From contig NZ_QEST01000287.1 of assembly GCF_003311645.1 (NCBI RefSeq), positions 1 through 64,000 on the forward strand: a stretch of 64,000 bases of DNA, given 5' to 3'. Position numbers and translations under genes: made by a program. This DNA is from Streptomyces sp. PT12 (lineage in GTDB: Bacteria; Actinomycetota; Actinomycetes; Streptomycetales; Streptomycetaceae). A model generated the notes under the pieces. It was given only the letters and a program-made list of their open reading frames with translations. It ran no database searches and was not told the DNA's origin. Below, piece by piece: positions 7,922 to 16,024 of this stretch; position 1 is the first letter of the stretch; every line of letters begins with the position of its first letter.

Positions 7922-9088
7922 ATGTCCACCGTCCATGAACCCGCGGTCCATGAACCCGCGGTCCATGAACCCGCGGTCCATGAACCCGCGGCGGAGGAAG
8001 CGGAGTTGCGCTCCCTCTACGCGGACATCGACGCGGCGGGGCTGCGCCCGCTGTGGACCATCACCGAGCAGCTGCTCACCCCGACGCCGCGGCCCAAGGC
8101 CGTGCCATGGCTGTGGCCCGCCTCGGTGACGCGCCCGCTGGCCGAACGCGCCATCCGCCTCGTCCCCGTCGAGCGCGGCGGCGAGCGGCGCGTCCTGTCG
8201 CTGACCAACCCCGGGCTCGGTGGCCGCCCCTATGCCGCGGGAACGCTGTGGGGCGCGCTCCAGTGCCTCGGCCCGCGCGAGACCGCGCCCGCGCACCGGC
8301 ACACGCCGGGCGCGATCCGTTTCGTCATCGAGGGCGAGGGCGTGTGGACCACGGTCGACGGCGACGCGTGCGACATGCGCCCCGGCGACCTCGTGCTGAC
8401 CCCGGGCGGCGCGTGGCACGACCACGCCAACGGGGGCGATGGGCACATGTTCTGGTTCGACGGGCTCGACCTGCCGATGGTGGAGGCGTTCGACGCCGTG
8501 TTCTTCGAGCAGCACCCCGAGCTGAACCAGCCGGTCATCGGCGCGCACAACCGTTCCGAGGCCGCCTTCGCCGCCGACGGCGGGGCCTCGCCAGGGCGCA
8601 CGATGGTCGAGGGCGCGGTGGCGGGGCCGCTCGACCCGACGCCTTCGCCGCTGCTGATCTACCGCTGGGACGCGACGGACCAGCGCCTCATGGAGCTCGC
8701 CGCCCAGGGTGAACGACCCCTGGTGAGCGTCGAGTTCACCAACCCGCACTCGGGCGCGAGCGTCCTGCCGACGCTGGCGTGCGCGATGCACCGCATCGTC
8801 CCGGGCGGGGCGTCGCGGCCGGTGCGCCGCAGCGGCAACACGGTCTTCGTCGTCTTCCGCGGCGAGGGCCACAGCGTCATCGAGGGGCGGCGCTTCGACT
8901 GGCGGGCGGGCGACATGTTCGTCGTGCCGTCCTGGTCGGCGGCCGAGCACGCGTCGGCGGGCGGCGCCGACCTGTTCGGCATCGGCGACGCCCCGGTGCT
9001 GCGCGCGCTCGGCCTGTACCGCGAGGAAGCGCTTCCCGGGCCGCAGGAGGTCACGGGCGTCTTCGATCCTGAGGGGCTCACACGATGA
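7922..9088 (+). CDS. gentisate 1,2-dioxygenase-like bicupin
   Basis: A 388-aa non-haem iron ring-cleavage dioxygenase of the bicupin family, predicted to open gentisate between C1 and C2 to maleylpyruvate. The N-terminal cupin has the metal ligands in APAHRHTPGAIRFVIEGEG (His near 125 and 127) and a third histidine in GGAWHDHAN, followed by FWFDGLDLPMV, the typical gentisate dioxygenase pattern. The second cupin (AMHRIVPGGASRP...GDMFVVPSWSAAEH) is degenerate, as usual. GGAGG stands six bases before the ATG. Residues 4-23 are four copies of VHEPA from a 15-bp tandem repeat, absent from most relatives and outside the fold. The stop overlaps the next gene's start (ATGA). 1-hydroxy-2-naphthoate or salicylate cleavage is an alternative. 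Confidence 0.82.
   Translation: MSTVHEPAVHEPAVHEPAVHEPAAEEAELRSLYADIDAAGLRPLWTITEQLLTPTPRPKAVPWLWPASVTRPLAERAIRLVPVERGGERRVLSLTNPGLGGRPYAAGTLWGALQCLGPRETAPAHRHTPGAIRFVIEGEGVWTTVDGDACDMRPGDLVLTPGGAWHDHANGGDGHMFWFDGLDLPMVEAFDAVFFEQHPELNQPVIGAHNRSEAAFAADGGASPGRTMVEGAVAGPLDPTPSPLLIYRWDATDQRLMELAAQGERPLVSVEFTNPHSGASVLPTLACAMHRIVPGGASRPVRRSGNTVFVVFRGEGHSVIEGRRFDWRAGDMFVVPSWSAAEHASAGGADLFGIGDAPVLRALGLYREEALPGPQEVTGVFDPEGLTR
7931..7990 (+). repeat. four exact 15-bp tandem copies at dioxygenase N-terminus
   Basis: GTCCATGAACCCGCG is repeated four times without a mismatch, encoding VHEPA each time. In-frame expansion or contraction would only lengthen the N-terminal tail. Confidence 0.95.
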
Positions 9089-9969
9089 AGCTGGCGCTGT
9101 TCGACGACCACAGGCTCGGCGTGGTGGCTGAGGCGGCGGACGGGCCCGTGGTGGTCGACGTCACCGGCGCGCTCGGCCTCCCGCACGACCCCGACCCGCT
9201 GACCGCGGGCTGGTGGCGCGCGCTCGCCCGCGACTACCCGCGGCTGCGCGAAGGGCTCGCCGAGGCGGCACGCACGGGCGAGGCGCGCCCGCTCGCCTCG
9301 GTCGCCCTGCACGCCCCCGCGCTCAGCCCCAGCAAGATCATCGCGTGCGCGTGCAACTACGCCGACCACGTCGCCGAGATGCACGACGTGCAGGAGCGCA
9401 CCCTGGGCGGCGTCGAGTCCTGGATGATGAACTTCGACGTCTTCCTCAAGGCGCCCTCCTCGCTCTCGGGACCCCGCGACGCGATCGTGCTGCCCGAGGA
9501 GATCGTGGCCGCGGGCCAGGAGATCCACCACGAGTCCGAGCTGGTCATCGTGGTCGGCGAGGGCGGCACCGACATCCCGGAGGAGTCCGCGCTCGACCAC
9601 GTCTTCGGCTACACGCTCGGCCTCGACATCACCGTGCGCAGCGCGGCGGACCGCTCGCGGCGCAAGAGCTACGACACGTTCAGCCCGCTTGGCCCGCTCC
9701 TGGTCACCGCCGACGAGATCGGCGACCCCGCGGGCCTGGAGATCAGGCTCGACGTCAACGGCGAGAAGCGGCAGGACGTGCGCACCGCCGACCTGCTCAC
9801 GCCCGTTCCCGCGATCGTGTCGTACGCGTCGCGCATGATGACCCTGCTGCCCGGCGACCTGATCTTCACCGGGGCGCCCCCAGGGGTCGGCCCGATCGAG
9901 CCGGGTGACACGCTCCGCTCCTGGATCGGCGGGATCGGCGAGCTGGCCCTCGACGTGCGCCAGGGCTGA
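9085..9969 (+). CDS. fumarylacetoacetate hydrolase family protein (fumaryl/maleylpyruvate hydrolase)
   Basis: A 294-aa FAH-superfamily C-C bond hydrolase. Residues 1-70 are the small N-terminal domain. The catalytic domain has KIIACACNYADHVAEM, the metal ligands in AGQEIHHESELVIVVG and GYTLGLDIT, RSRRKSYDTFSPLGP, and the GDLIFTGAPPGVGPIEPGD loop. In gentisate operons this enzyme splits fumarylpyruvate (or directly maleylpyruvate) into pyruvate and fumarate (or maleate). No maleylpyruvate isomerase gene is present, so either a remote isomerase or direct maleylpyruvate hydrolysis is implied. It is translationally coupled to the dioxygenase by an ATGA overlap. Confidence 0.85.
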   Translation: MKLALFDDHRLGVVAEAADGPVVVDVTGALGLPHDPDPLTAGWWRALARDYPRLREGLAEAARTGEARPLASVALHAPALSPSKIIACACNYADHVAEMHDVQERTLGGVESWMMNFDVFLKAPSSLSGPRDAIVLPEEIVAAGQEIHHESELVIVVGEGGTDIPEESALDHVFGYTLGLDITVRSAADRSRRKSYDTFSPLGPLLVTADEIGDPAGLEIRLDVNGEKRQDVRTADLLTPVPAIVSYASRMMTLLPGDLIFTGAPPGVGPIEPGDTLRSWIGGIGELALDVRQG

Positions 9970-9980
9970 GCGGCGGGTAC

Positions 9981-10025
9981 GGGCGGGCCGTGTGGCACGG
10001 GCGGGCCGTGTGGCACGGGCGGGGG
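9981..10025 (+). repeat. 18-bp tandem repeat after hydrolase gene
   Basis: GGGCGGGCCGTGTGGCAC is present twice, followed by a partial third copy, between the hydrolase and the IclR promoter. Confidence 0.85.
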
Positions 10026-10073
10026 TCCCGACGGCGCGGGTCCAATGGAAAAGGTGTGCGCTAGCATTCCCCC

Positions 10074-10844
10074 ATGTCGAATAACGGCCCCGGGGTCACC
10101 AGCTCGGTGGACAACGCCCTGCGGCTCATCGAGCTGATCGGGGAGCGGCAGGCGTTGCGCGTCTCGGACGCGGCGGTGGAGCTCGGCGTCGCCCCCTCCA
10201 CCGCCCACCGCCTGCTCAACGCCCTGCGCAGGCGCGGCTTCGTCCTCCAGGAGAAGCCCAACGGCGCCTACCGCCCCGGGCCCGTCCTCGGCGAGATCGG
10301 CCTGGCCGCCATCGGGCGCGTGGACATCAGGCAGGTGGCGAGGCCCGTCCTTGAGGATGTGCGCGACCGCACCCAGGAGACGGTCAGCCTCTCCCTGCTC
10401 GAAGGGCGGAACGTTCGCTTCATCGACTGCGTCGAGAGCCCGCGCGCCGTCCGCGTGGGCGACCGCACGGGCGTTGTCATGCCAGCGCACTGCACCGCGG
10501 CGGGCAAGGCGATCCTGGCGGCGATGCCCGAGGCCGAGCTGTCCCGCCGCTTCGCGGGCCACGAGCTGGCCACCCGCACCGAGAACTCCGTGACCGACTG
10601 GCCCGCGCTGCGGGCCGAGCTGGAGGAGATCCGCCGCCTCGGCTACGCGGTGAGCATGGAGGAGGGCGAACGCGGCATCAGCGCCGTCGCGGCCGTGCTG
10701 CGCGACCGGGCGGAGACGCCGTTGGCCTCGATGGCCGTGGTCGTCCCCGCCCTGCGCCTGACCGCGCGCGCCGACGCCCGCAAGCTGGCCGACGACCTGA
10801 TCGCGTCGCGCGACGGGCTCCAGGAGCGGCTGCGCCAGGGCTGA
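10074..10844 (+). CDS. IclR-family transcriptional regulator
   Basis: A 256-aa regulator. Residues 8-65 form the IclR winged helix (SVDNALRLIELIGE, ALRVSDAAVELGVAPSTAHRLLNAL). The rest is the effector-binding domain with GRNVRFIDCVESPRAVRVG, PAHCTAAGKAILA and MEEGERGISAVAAVL, the usual signature segments. It lies in the same direction right after the gentisate-type genes, so it most likely controls them in response to the aromatic substrate. There is no Shine-Dalgarno sequence; a TAGCAT -10-like box seven bases before the ATG suggests a leaderless transcript and a separate promoter. Confidence 0.9.
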   Translation: MSNNGPGVTSSVDNALRLIELIGERQALRVSDAAVELGVAPSTAHRLLNALRRRGFVLQEKPNGAYRPGPVLGEIGLAAIGRVDIRQVARPVLEDVRDRTQETVSLSLLEGRNVRFIDCVESPRAVRVGDRTGVVMPAHCTAAGKAILAAMPEAELSRRFAGHELATRTENSVTDWPALRAELEEIRRLGYAVSMEEGERGISAVAAVLRDRAETPLASMAVVVPALRLTARADARKLADDLIASRDGLQERLRQG

Positions 10845-10867
10845 TCGCGCCGCGCGGGCCGAGGGCC

Positions 10868-10906
10868 GAGGCGCGCGGCCGAGGGGCGCGGCCGAGGGGC
10901 GCGGCT
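10868..10906. repeat. three 13-bp near-identical tandem units
   Basis: GAGGCGCGCGGCC, GAGGGGCGCGGCC and GAGGGGCGCGGCT lie between the convergent IclR and amidase genes and touch the amidase stop codon. Confidence 0.75.
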
Positions 10907-11610
10907 CAGCCGAGGGCCGCGGCGACCTCGTCGCGCAGCTGCGGCAGCATGTCGTGGAAGACGCCGGGGCACAGCGTGTCGCCGAAGTCCTTGTGCCCAT
11001 AGATCTCGGTCGCCGGGATCGCGTACTGCGCGGCCGCGTAGGCGCACAGCTGCACGAGCGACGCCCACTGCGCGGCCGGGGGCACCGCGCCGTCGTGGTA
11101 GGCGCCCTCGTTGGAGATGCCGATCGCGAAGTCGTTGGCGCCCGAGGTGTGCGCGCCCAGCACGAACTCCGCGCCGCCGAGCAGCGTCTCCAGGCTGCGG
11201 TGGCGGCCCTCGGTGAGGTAACCCCCGCGCGAGACGAGGAAGTTGTAGCCGGTGTCCACCCAGCCGTTGTCGTCCTGGTGCAGTGCCTGGACCCAGCGGG
11301 CGTGGCTGTGCGCCTGCGCGCGGGAGAAGTCGGAGGTGTTGGCGCTCACCGTGTGGTGCACGACGATCGCGACGGGGCGGCGCCGCACGAGGGAGATCGT
11401 GCCGTCCGGCGGGCGCGCGCCCCACTGCGCCGTGGTGTCGATGGGCGGCTGGACGGCCTGGGCGCCCTGACCGGCCTGGGCGCCCCGCGCGGACTGCGCG
11501 CCCTGGGACGGGGCCGCCGCGCGGGCGGCGACGGGTATGGCGGTCGCGGCGGCGAGCCCGGCCGCACCGGCGAAGAGCATGCGGCGGCGGAACGCGTGGT
11601 CGTGGGACAC
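10906..11610 (-). CDS. secreted N-acetylmuramoyl-L-alanine amidase (PGRP/amidase_2)
   Basis: A 234-aa exported zinc amidase that cleaves the glycan-peptide bond of peptidoglycan. The N-terminus is a twin-arginine-type signal (RRRMLFAGAAGLAAATAIPV, cleavage near ARA). A short Gln/Ala linker follows, then an amidase_2/PGRP domain with VVHHTVSANTS (first zinc His), GYNFLVSRGGYLTEGR, and GHKDFGDTLCPG (second His and the zinc Cys). The GTG start has GAGGAG six bases upstream; a longer reading lacks one. It sits downstream of a GH25 lysozyme on the same strand, separated by a strong terminator, and near an M23 peptidase: a local set of wall hydrolases. Confidence 0.9.
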   Translation of the reverse strand: MSHDHAFRRRMLFAGAAGLAAATAIPVAARAAAPSQGAQSARGAQAGQGAQAVQPPIDTTAQWGARPPDGTISLVRRRPVAIVVHHTVSANTSDFSRAQAHSHARWVQALHQDDNGWVDTGYNFLVSRGGYLTEGRHRSLETLLGGAEFVLGAHTSGANDFAIGISNEGAYHDGAVPPAAQWASLVQLCAYAAAQYAIPATEIYGHKDFGDTLCPGVFHDMLPQLRDEVAAALG

Positions 11611-11645
11611 GGTGACTCCTCGTGTGGCGACGTGGGGGGACGGAA

Positions 11646-11677
11646 GGAGCCGACCGGTCCTTCGACCGGTCGGCTCC
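11646..11677 (-). terminator. 14-bp-stem hairpin between lysozyme and amidase genes
   Basis: GGAGCCGACCGGTC pairs perfectly with GACCGGTCGGCTCC around a 4-nt loop. It follows the GH25 stop by about 85 bases and precedes the amidase ribosome site. Confidence 0.75.
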
Positions 11678-11685
11678 ACCGGTGT

Positions 11686-11722
11686 GCGGTGCGAGGGTGG
11701 CGCGGTGCGAGGGTGGCGCGGT
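11686..11722. repeat. 16-bp tandem repeat in lysozyme 3' region
   Basis: GCGGTGCGAGGGTGGC is present twice plus a partial third copy, between the GH25 stop and the terminator. Confidence 0.8.
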
Positions 11723-11760
11723 GTGCGGGTGCTGCGCTGCGCTGCGCGAACGGGCGCGGA

Positions 11761-12705
11761 TCAGGGGGTGTTGTTGGCCAGGGCGAGCAGCCGGTCGCGC
11801 GACCCGTTGAACTTGTTCCGGTCAACGTTCCCCGAGACGCCCGAGACCGAGCCGGTCGAGGTGTACTGCCACGCCGTCCACACGCCGAAGCCGCCCGGCA
11901 GCGTCGGGCTGCCCGTGGTCCAGTGCGCGACCCACAGCGGGGAGCGGGAGGCCATCCCGTTCCAGCTGCCGGTGCAGGAGTTCCACCAGCCGGGGCTTGT
12001 GTAGATCACGACGTCGCGGGTGGTGCGCGCCTTGTACGTGTTGTAGAAGTCGGTGATCCAGTTGCGCATCGCGGTCTGGGACAGGCCGTAGCACGAGGCC
12101 CCGTACGGGTTGGCCTCGATGTCGAGCACGCCGGGCAGCGTCAGGTTGTCGCGCGACCAGGCGCCGCCGTTGGACGCGAAGTAGTTGGCCTGCACCGCGC
12201 CGCTGGACACGTTGGGGCGAGCGAAGTGGTAGGCGCCCCTGATGACCCCGGCGCCGTGCGCGGCCGGGTAGTTGGTGTTGAACGAGGAGTCCCTGAAGCT
12301 GGTGCCCTCGGTCGCCTTCATCCAGGCGAACTGGATCCCGAAGCTGCGCACCGAGCTCCAGTTGATGGAGCCCTGCCAGTGCGAGACATCGATGCCCTGG
12401 ACGCCGCTGGTGTCGAACGGCGCGATGAACTGGCCCTCGGCGTCCGGGCCCTCGTGGATGAGCGTCCCGGCGCCCATGAACGCCTCGCCCTCCTCGATGT
12501 CGCCTATCTCGTCAAGCACGGGGTTCGCGTCGCCCAGCGGGGTGGGGTCGGCGGCGGCCTCCTGGGCCCCACCGGCCGCCGGTGACGAGGCGGCGGCCGT
12601 GTGCGGGGTGGCGAGCAGCAGAGCGAAGAGCGCGGTGAGCACACCGGCCAGCGTGGCGGAGCGCCAGCGGGCCCGGGAGCGGGCGGAGGAACGGCGGGAA
12701 AGCAT
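11761..12705 (-). CDS. secreted GH25 lysozyme (N-acetylmuramidase)
   Basis: A 314-aa exported muramidase hydrolysing the MurNAc-GlcNAc bond. A basic leader (RRSSARSRARWRS), a hydrophobic span and an Ala-Ala-Ala-Ser cleavage region form the signal peptide. After an acidic linker of about 60 residues, the GH25 barrel begins at GVQGIDVSHWQGSINW. The catalytic acid pair is in GVLDIEANPYG, and ATEGTSFRDSSF, GAYHFARPN and FGVWTAWQYTSTGSV are standard family segments. AGGAGG lies five bases before the ATG. Streptomycetes often control such hydrolases through c-di-AMP riboswitches; I could not recognise one upstream here. Confidence 0.93.
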   Translation of the reverse strand: MLSRRSSARSRARWRSATLAGVLTALFALLLATPHTAAASSPAAGGAQEAAADPTPLGDANPVLDEIGDIEEGEAFMGAGTLIHEGPDAEGQFIAPFDTSGVQGIDVSHWQGSINWSSVRSFGIQFAWMKATEGTSFRDSSFNTNYPAAHGAGVIRGAYHFARPNVSSGAVQANYFASNGGAWSRDNLTLPGVLDIEANPYGASCYGLSQTAMRNWITDFYNTYKARTTRDVVIYTSPGWWNSCTGSWNGMASRSPLWVAHWTTGSPTLPGGFGVWTAWQYTSTGSVSGVSGNVDRNKFNGSRDRLLALANNTP

Positions 12706-13343
12706 GACTGCCTCCTGGCACGTCGCGGGAGATGGTGGTCGCGGGAGATGGTGGGGGACAGACGTTGCTCGGGTGTCCGCGGAGGACGTTCAGCAGCACT
12801 TTGACGCGGCCACGTCATCGAGTGACGCACGTAGACCCCCGCGATGTGAAGGGGGTTCGAGTGCTCTCTATGGTCCAGTCCTGTGGAGAAGAGAACGGCC
12901 TGGGGCGATGGCGTGAGGGTGGCGATAACTTTCCTGCTCTGAAGGAGAACTGACGACCGGTTCGTATGCAACGAACGCCCCTCGCGTCACATCGTTGCGC
13001 CCGGAACGGATGGCCTGCGGCCCGCCTGGGCTCGGCGGGCTGGCGTCGTAGGCGGAACGGTCGCTTCCGCGAAGTGCCATGCCGCGCGGGCCCGTTCGCG
13101 GTGGCACGGGGGCGGCCGGATGAACGGGTGGTGGGCGGGGTGTGGTGGTGATGCGTGCGCGCTTGTGGAGGAGTGCCCGGTGCGGGGGGTCATTCGGGGG
13201 CGCGGCTACGGAGGGTCCGGTGGCGAACGCCGCCTGACCCTCGGTAGCCGCTCACCGACACGGCCCCCACCGCGCGGCCCCGACGGCCGCCGACGAGGCG
13301 TGCGAGAGGGTGGAGGAGCCGCCCGCCGAGCCCGCCGTAGGCG
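12706..13343. other. 638-base gene-free region
   Basis: No convincing gene was found: short frames here lack typical codon use and ribosome sites. It holds the lysozyme 5' region with an exact 16-bp tandem repeat (12722-12753, unit GTCGCGGGAGATGGTG) just upstream of the ribosome site. Small hairpins occur at 13020-13040 (GCCCGCC/GGCGGGC) and 13052-13070 (GCGGAA/TTCCGC). It must contain the lysozyme promoter, which I cannot place with confidence. Confidence 0.6.
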
Positions 13344-14324
13344 TTATTCCGCCACCGCCTCCTCGTAGTCGAGATCCGCCTCCGTGAGGCCGATCTCCCG
13401 CATCGTCGCGTGGATCATCTCGATCGACGCGCGGTCCGTCGTGCCGCGCCAGACCGGGAGGTCCATGCGGGAGGCCAACTCCGGTGCGAGTTCGCTGATC
13501 TCGGGCAGCGCCTCGCGGAACGCCTCCGGGTCGGCCGCGATCGCCTCGGCCGTCGCCGTGACGCCCGCGCGGAACGCCGCCGCCGTCTCCGGGTCCTCTC
13601 CGACCTTGTCCGATGTCATCAGATAGGTGCCGATCTGGAGGCTCGGCATGGCCGCCGTGTACGGGCGGGCGATCGGGCGCAGGCCCTGGGAGGCGCCCAC
13701 CGTCGCGAACGGCTCGATCAGCAACCCCGCGTCCACGTCGCCGCGTTGGATCGCCGCGGGCATGTCGGGGAAGGGCATCTCGACGAACGACACGTCGTCG
13801 TTGGAAAGGCCCGCCTCGGCCAGCACGGCGTGGATCACGACGTCGTTGATGTTCTGGAGGGTGTTGACGGCGACGCGCCCGCCGTCCAGGTCGGCGGCCG
13901 AGGTGATCGGGCTGTCCTCGGGGACCATGAGCGAGGAGAAGTCGTCGTCGGGGGACTCCGACGTGCTGGTGCCCGCCGCGATCATCTCGATGGGCATGCG
14001 GCGGCCCATCGCGATCAGCGCGGACACCGCGTTCGACCCGGCGACGTCGATGTCGCCACTGAGCAGCGCGGGGATGACGCTGGCGCCGCCCGCCGAAGGG
14101 CTCAGCTCGACGTTGAGGCCCTGTTCCTCGAAGTAGCCCTCGCGGATGCCGTAGGCGAGGAACGACGCCGGGGTGCCCGCCGTCTCCGAGACGACCAGGG
14201 TGTCGCCGTCGCCGCCGCCAGAGACGCCCGCGCCCGACAGGTCGCCGCCGTAGTCGGTGCACGCCGCGGTGGACAGCAGCGCGAGCAGCCCGGTGATCAG
14301 CGCCGTCGCGCGCCGCCCTCTCAC
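13344..14324 (-). CDS. NMT1/SsuA-type ABC transporter substrate-binding lipoprotein
   Basis: A 326-aa periplasmic-binding protein of the nitrate/sulfonate/thiamine-precursor class. The signal ends in ALLSTAAC, a lipobox-like cysteine that would be lipid-anchored. The mature protein shows SETAGTPASFLAYGIREGYF, LLSGDIDVAGSNAVSAL and MPFPDMPAAIQRGDVDAGLL, the standard two-lobe pattern. The substrate cannot be read from the sequence; a sulfonate, nitrate, taurine or pyrimidine precursor is possible. The GTG start overlaps the ATPase stop (GTGA). The matching permeases are truncated, so the protein may no longer serve transport. Confidence 0.82.
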   Translation of the reverse strand: MRGRRATALITGLLALLSTAACTDYGGDLSGAGVSGGGDGDTLVVSETAGTPASFLAYGIREGYFEEQGLNVELSPSAGGASVIPALLSGDIDVAGSNAVSALIAMGRRMPIEMIAAGTSTSESPDDDFSSLMVPEDSPITSAADLDGGRVAVNTLQNINDVVIHAVLAEAGLSNDDVSFVEMPFPDMPAAIQRGDVDAGLLIEPFATVGASQGLRPIARPYTAAMPSLQIGTYLMTSDKVGEDPETAAAFRAGVTATAEAIAADPEAFREALPEISELAPELASRMDLPVWRGTTDRASIEMIHATMREIGLTEADLDYEEAVAE

Positions 14325-15088
14325 GCCGCCACCGGCCCGCCGTCGAGCGCGGCGAACAGCTCGCCGCGCAGCCTGCCGAACTCCGGGTGCGCCTTGGTCT
14401 CCACCTGGTCGCGGTCGCGCGGCAGGTTGACGGTGACCTGATGGCCGACGTTCGCCGGTGGGCGCAGCACCAGCACGCGGTCGGCGAGGTAGACGGCCTC
14501 GTCGATGTCGTGGGTGACGAACAGGACGGTGATCCCGTACCGCTTCCACACGCCGAGCAGCAGGTCTTCGAGGCCCGAGCGGGTCTGCGCGTCCACCGAG
14601 GCGAACGGCTCGTCCATCAGCAGGACGCTCGGCCGGTACGCCAGCGCGCGGGCGATCGCCACGCGCTGCTGCATGCCGCCCGAGAGCTGCCAGGGATAGC
14701 GGTTGCCGCGCCCCGCGAGCCCCACCGCGTCCAGCGCCTCATCCGTCAACGCCTCGGCCTCGCGGCGGTCGACGCCCTTGTAACGCAGCGGGAACGCGAC
14801 GTTGCGGCGCACGGTCATCCACGGCAGCAGCGAGCGGCTGTAGTCCTGGAAGACGAACGCCATGTCCTCGGGCGGTCCCGTGACGGGCTTGCCGCGCAGG
14901 CTGATCTGCCCCGAGGTGGACGGGATCAGGCCCGAGAGGCAGCGCAGCATGGTCGTCTTGCCGCACCCCGACGAGCCGAGGATGCACACGAACTCGCGGT
15001 CGGCGACGGTGAACGACAGATCGGCCACGGCGGGGGCGGCGTGCGGGTCGGGGCCGTAGACCTTCCGCAGGTTGGCGACTTCAAGCAT
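14321..15088 (-). CDS. ABC transporter ATP-binding protein (SsuB/TauB type)
   Basis: A 255-aa ATPase of usual length. Walker A is LGSSGCGKTTML, the Q loop is FVFQDYSRSLLPW, the signature is LSGGMQQRVAIARALA, Walker B is VLLMDEPFASVD, and the switch histidine is in VTHDIDEAV. ACGGAGAAG lies four bases before the ATG. The frame stays open further upstream and would fuse this protein to the N-terminal half of a permease through a Pro/Arg linker. The ribosome site and family length argue for the internal start. It is coupled to the binding-protein gene by a 4-nt overlap. Confidence 0.88.
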   Translation of the reverse strand: MLEVANLRKVYGPDPHAAPAVADLSFTVADREFVCILGSSGCGKTTMLRCLSGLIPSTSGQISLRGKPVTGPPEDMAFVFQDYSRSLLPWMTVRRNVAFPLRYKGVDRREAEALTDEALDAVGLAGRGNRYPWQLSGGMQQRVAIARALAYRPSVLLMDEPFASVDAQTRSGLEDLLLGVWKRYGITVLFVTHDIDEAVYLADRVLVLRPPANVGHQVTVNLPRDRDQVETKAHPEFGRLRGELFAALDGGPVAA

Positions 15089-15532
15089 CGGTCTTCTCCG
15101 TGGACGTGGACGCGGACGTGGAGGTGGACGTGGAGGCGGACGAAGGGGTGGCCGGGGTGGCCGTTTCCGCAACGGGATCAGCGCGGGCGCGGGCAGCGCC
15201 CTCAGGAACTCCACCACGGGCTCGGCCGCGGTGCGCAGCACGCGGGATATGCCGAGCAGCAGGCCGATGGCGACGCCCAGGACGACGGAGACGGCGTAGC
15301 CGCTGAGCATGCGCGCGAGGCTGGGCACCAGGTCGCTGCCGACCCGGTCGAAGAGCCACAGCTCGCGGAAGTACTCGAGGATCTCGCCAAGCGGCGGGAA
15401 GTAGAAGCTCTGCGCCCGGTGCGACCAGAGGCCATAGCCGATCAACAGGGCGGCGGGCAGGGCGAGTTCGAGGAGCAGACCGAGGGCGCGGCGGCTTGTC
15501 CCCCGCCCGGTCGTGCGGATCATGGCACTCAT
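15089..15532 (-). pseudogene. ABC permease, N-terminal half only
   Basis: The first 121 codons encode a binding-protein-dependent permease: basic start, LLLELALPAALLIGYGLW span, FYFPPLGEILEYF, ARMLSGYAVSVVLGVAIGLLLG and FLRALPAPALIPL. At 15170 the homology stops mid-domain. The expected EAA loop and last three spans are missing. What follows is 81 bases of Pro/Arg codons made of GT/GGAC-like 6-base repeats, in frame with the ATPase. In another frame those bases encode a Ser/Thr-rich tail (SSASTSTSTS) ending in TGA eight bases into the ATPase gene, which looks like the original permease C-terminus. So an internal deletion plus frame change is the best explanation. Confidence 0.7.
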
Positions 15533-16005
15533 GAGGCCACCTCGGCGCGCTGGGACGGGTGCCACCGCAGGAGGCGGCGTTCGATCGCCTGGAACGCGGT
15601 GTTGAGCGCCCAGCCGACCAGCCCGGTGACGATGATCAGGGCGTACATGCGGGGGAGGTTGGCGTTGGACTGGGCGACCACGATGGACTGGCCGAGCCCG
15701 GGGGCGCCCACCACGAGCTCGGCCGTGACGGCGAGCACGAGCGCGATGGCCGAGGCGATGCGCAGGCCCGTCGCGATGTAGGGGGCGGCGCTGGGGAGCG
15801 TGATGCGGAGGAAACGCGCCCGGGGCGGCAGCCCGTAGCTGCGGGCCGTGTCGTGGACGAGCGGGTCGACATCCTGAACGCCATAGATCACCTGGAGCAG
15901 GATCGGCCAGAAGGTGACAAAGACGATCAGGAAGACTTTCATCTCCAGGCCGACGCCATAGACCAGGACGGCCAGCGGGACCCGCGCACCTCCGACGACG
16001 CGGGC
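15529..16005 (-). pseudogene. ABC permease, C-terminal half only
   Basis: The frame begins abruptly at VPLAVLVYGVGLEMKVFLIV, the middle of a permease. It then has a normal second half: FWPILLQVIYGVQDVDP, the EAA-type loop HDTARSYGLPPRARFLRITLP, SAAPYIATGLRIASAIALVL, ELVVGAPGLGQ and a last span. No start codon stands at the homology boundary; the first in-frame ATG is at 15942 (MKVFLI). The N-terminal half is gone and the M23 peptidase gene abuts the break. It ends in an ATGA overlap with the next permease remnant, showing that both belonged to one operon. Confidence 0.75.
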
Positions 16006-16024
16006 GGCCGCTTCGGCTGACCGC

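Noticed and set aside
12706-13000. c-di-AMP (ydaO-type) riboswitch upstream of the lysozyme gene
   Set aside because: Expected from biology of streptomycete wall hydrolases, but I could not recognise the conserved core; a covariance-model search would decide.
14321-15088. Treating the ATPase as only a fusion protein
   Set aside because: A good ribosome site and the usual family length support an independent start, so the fusion is reported as a possibility only.
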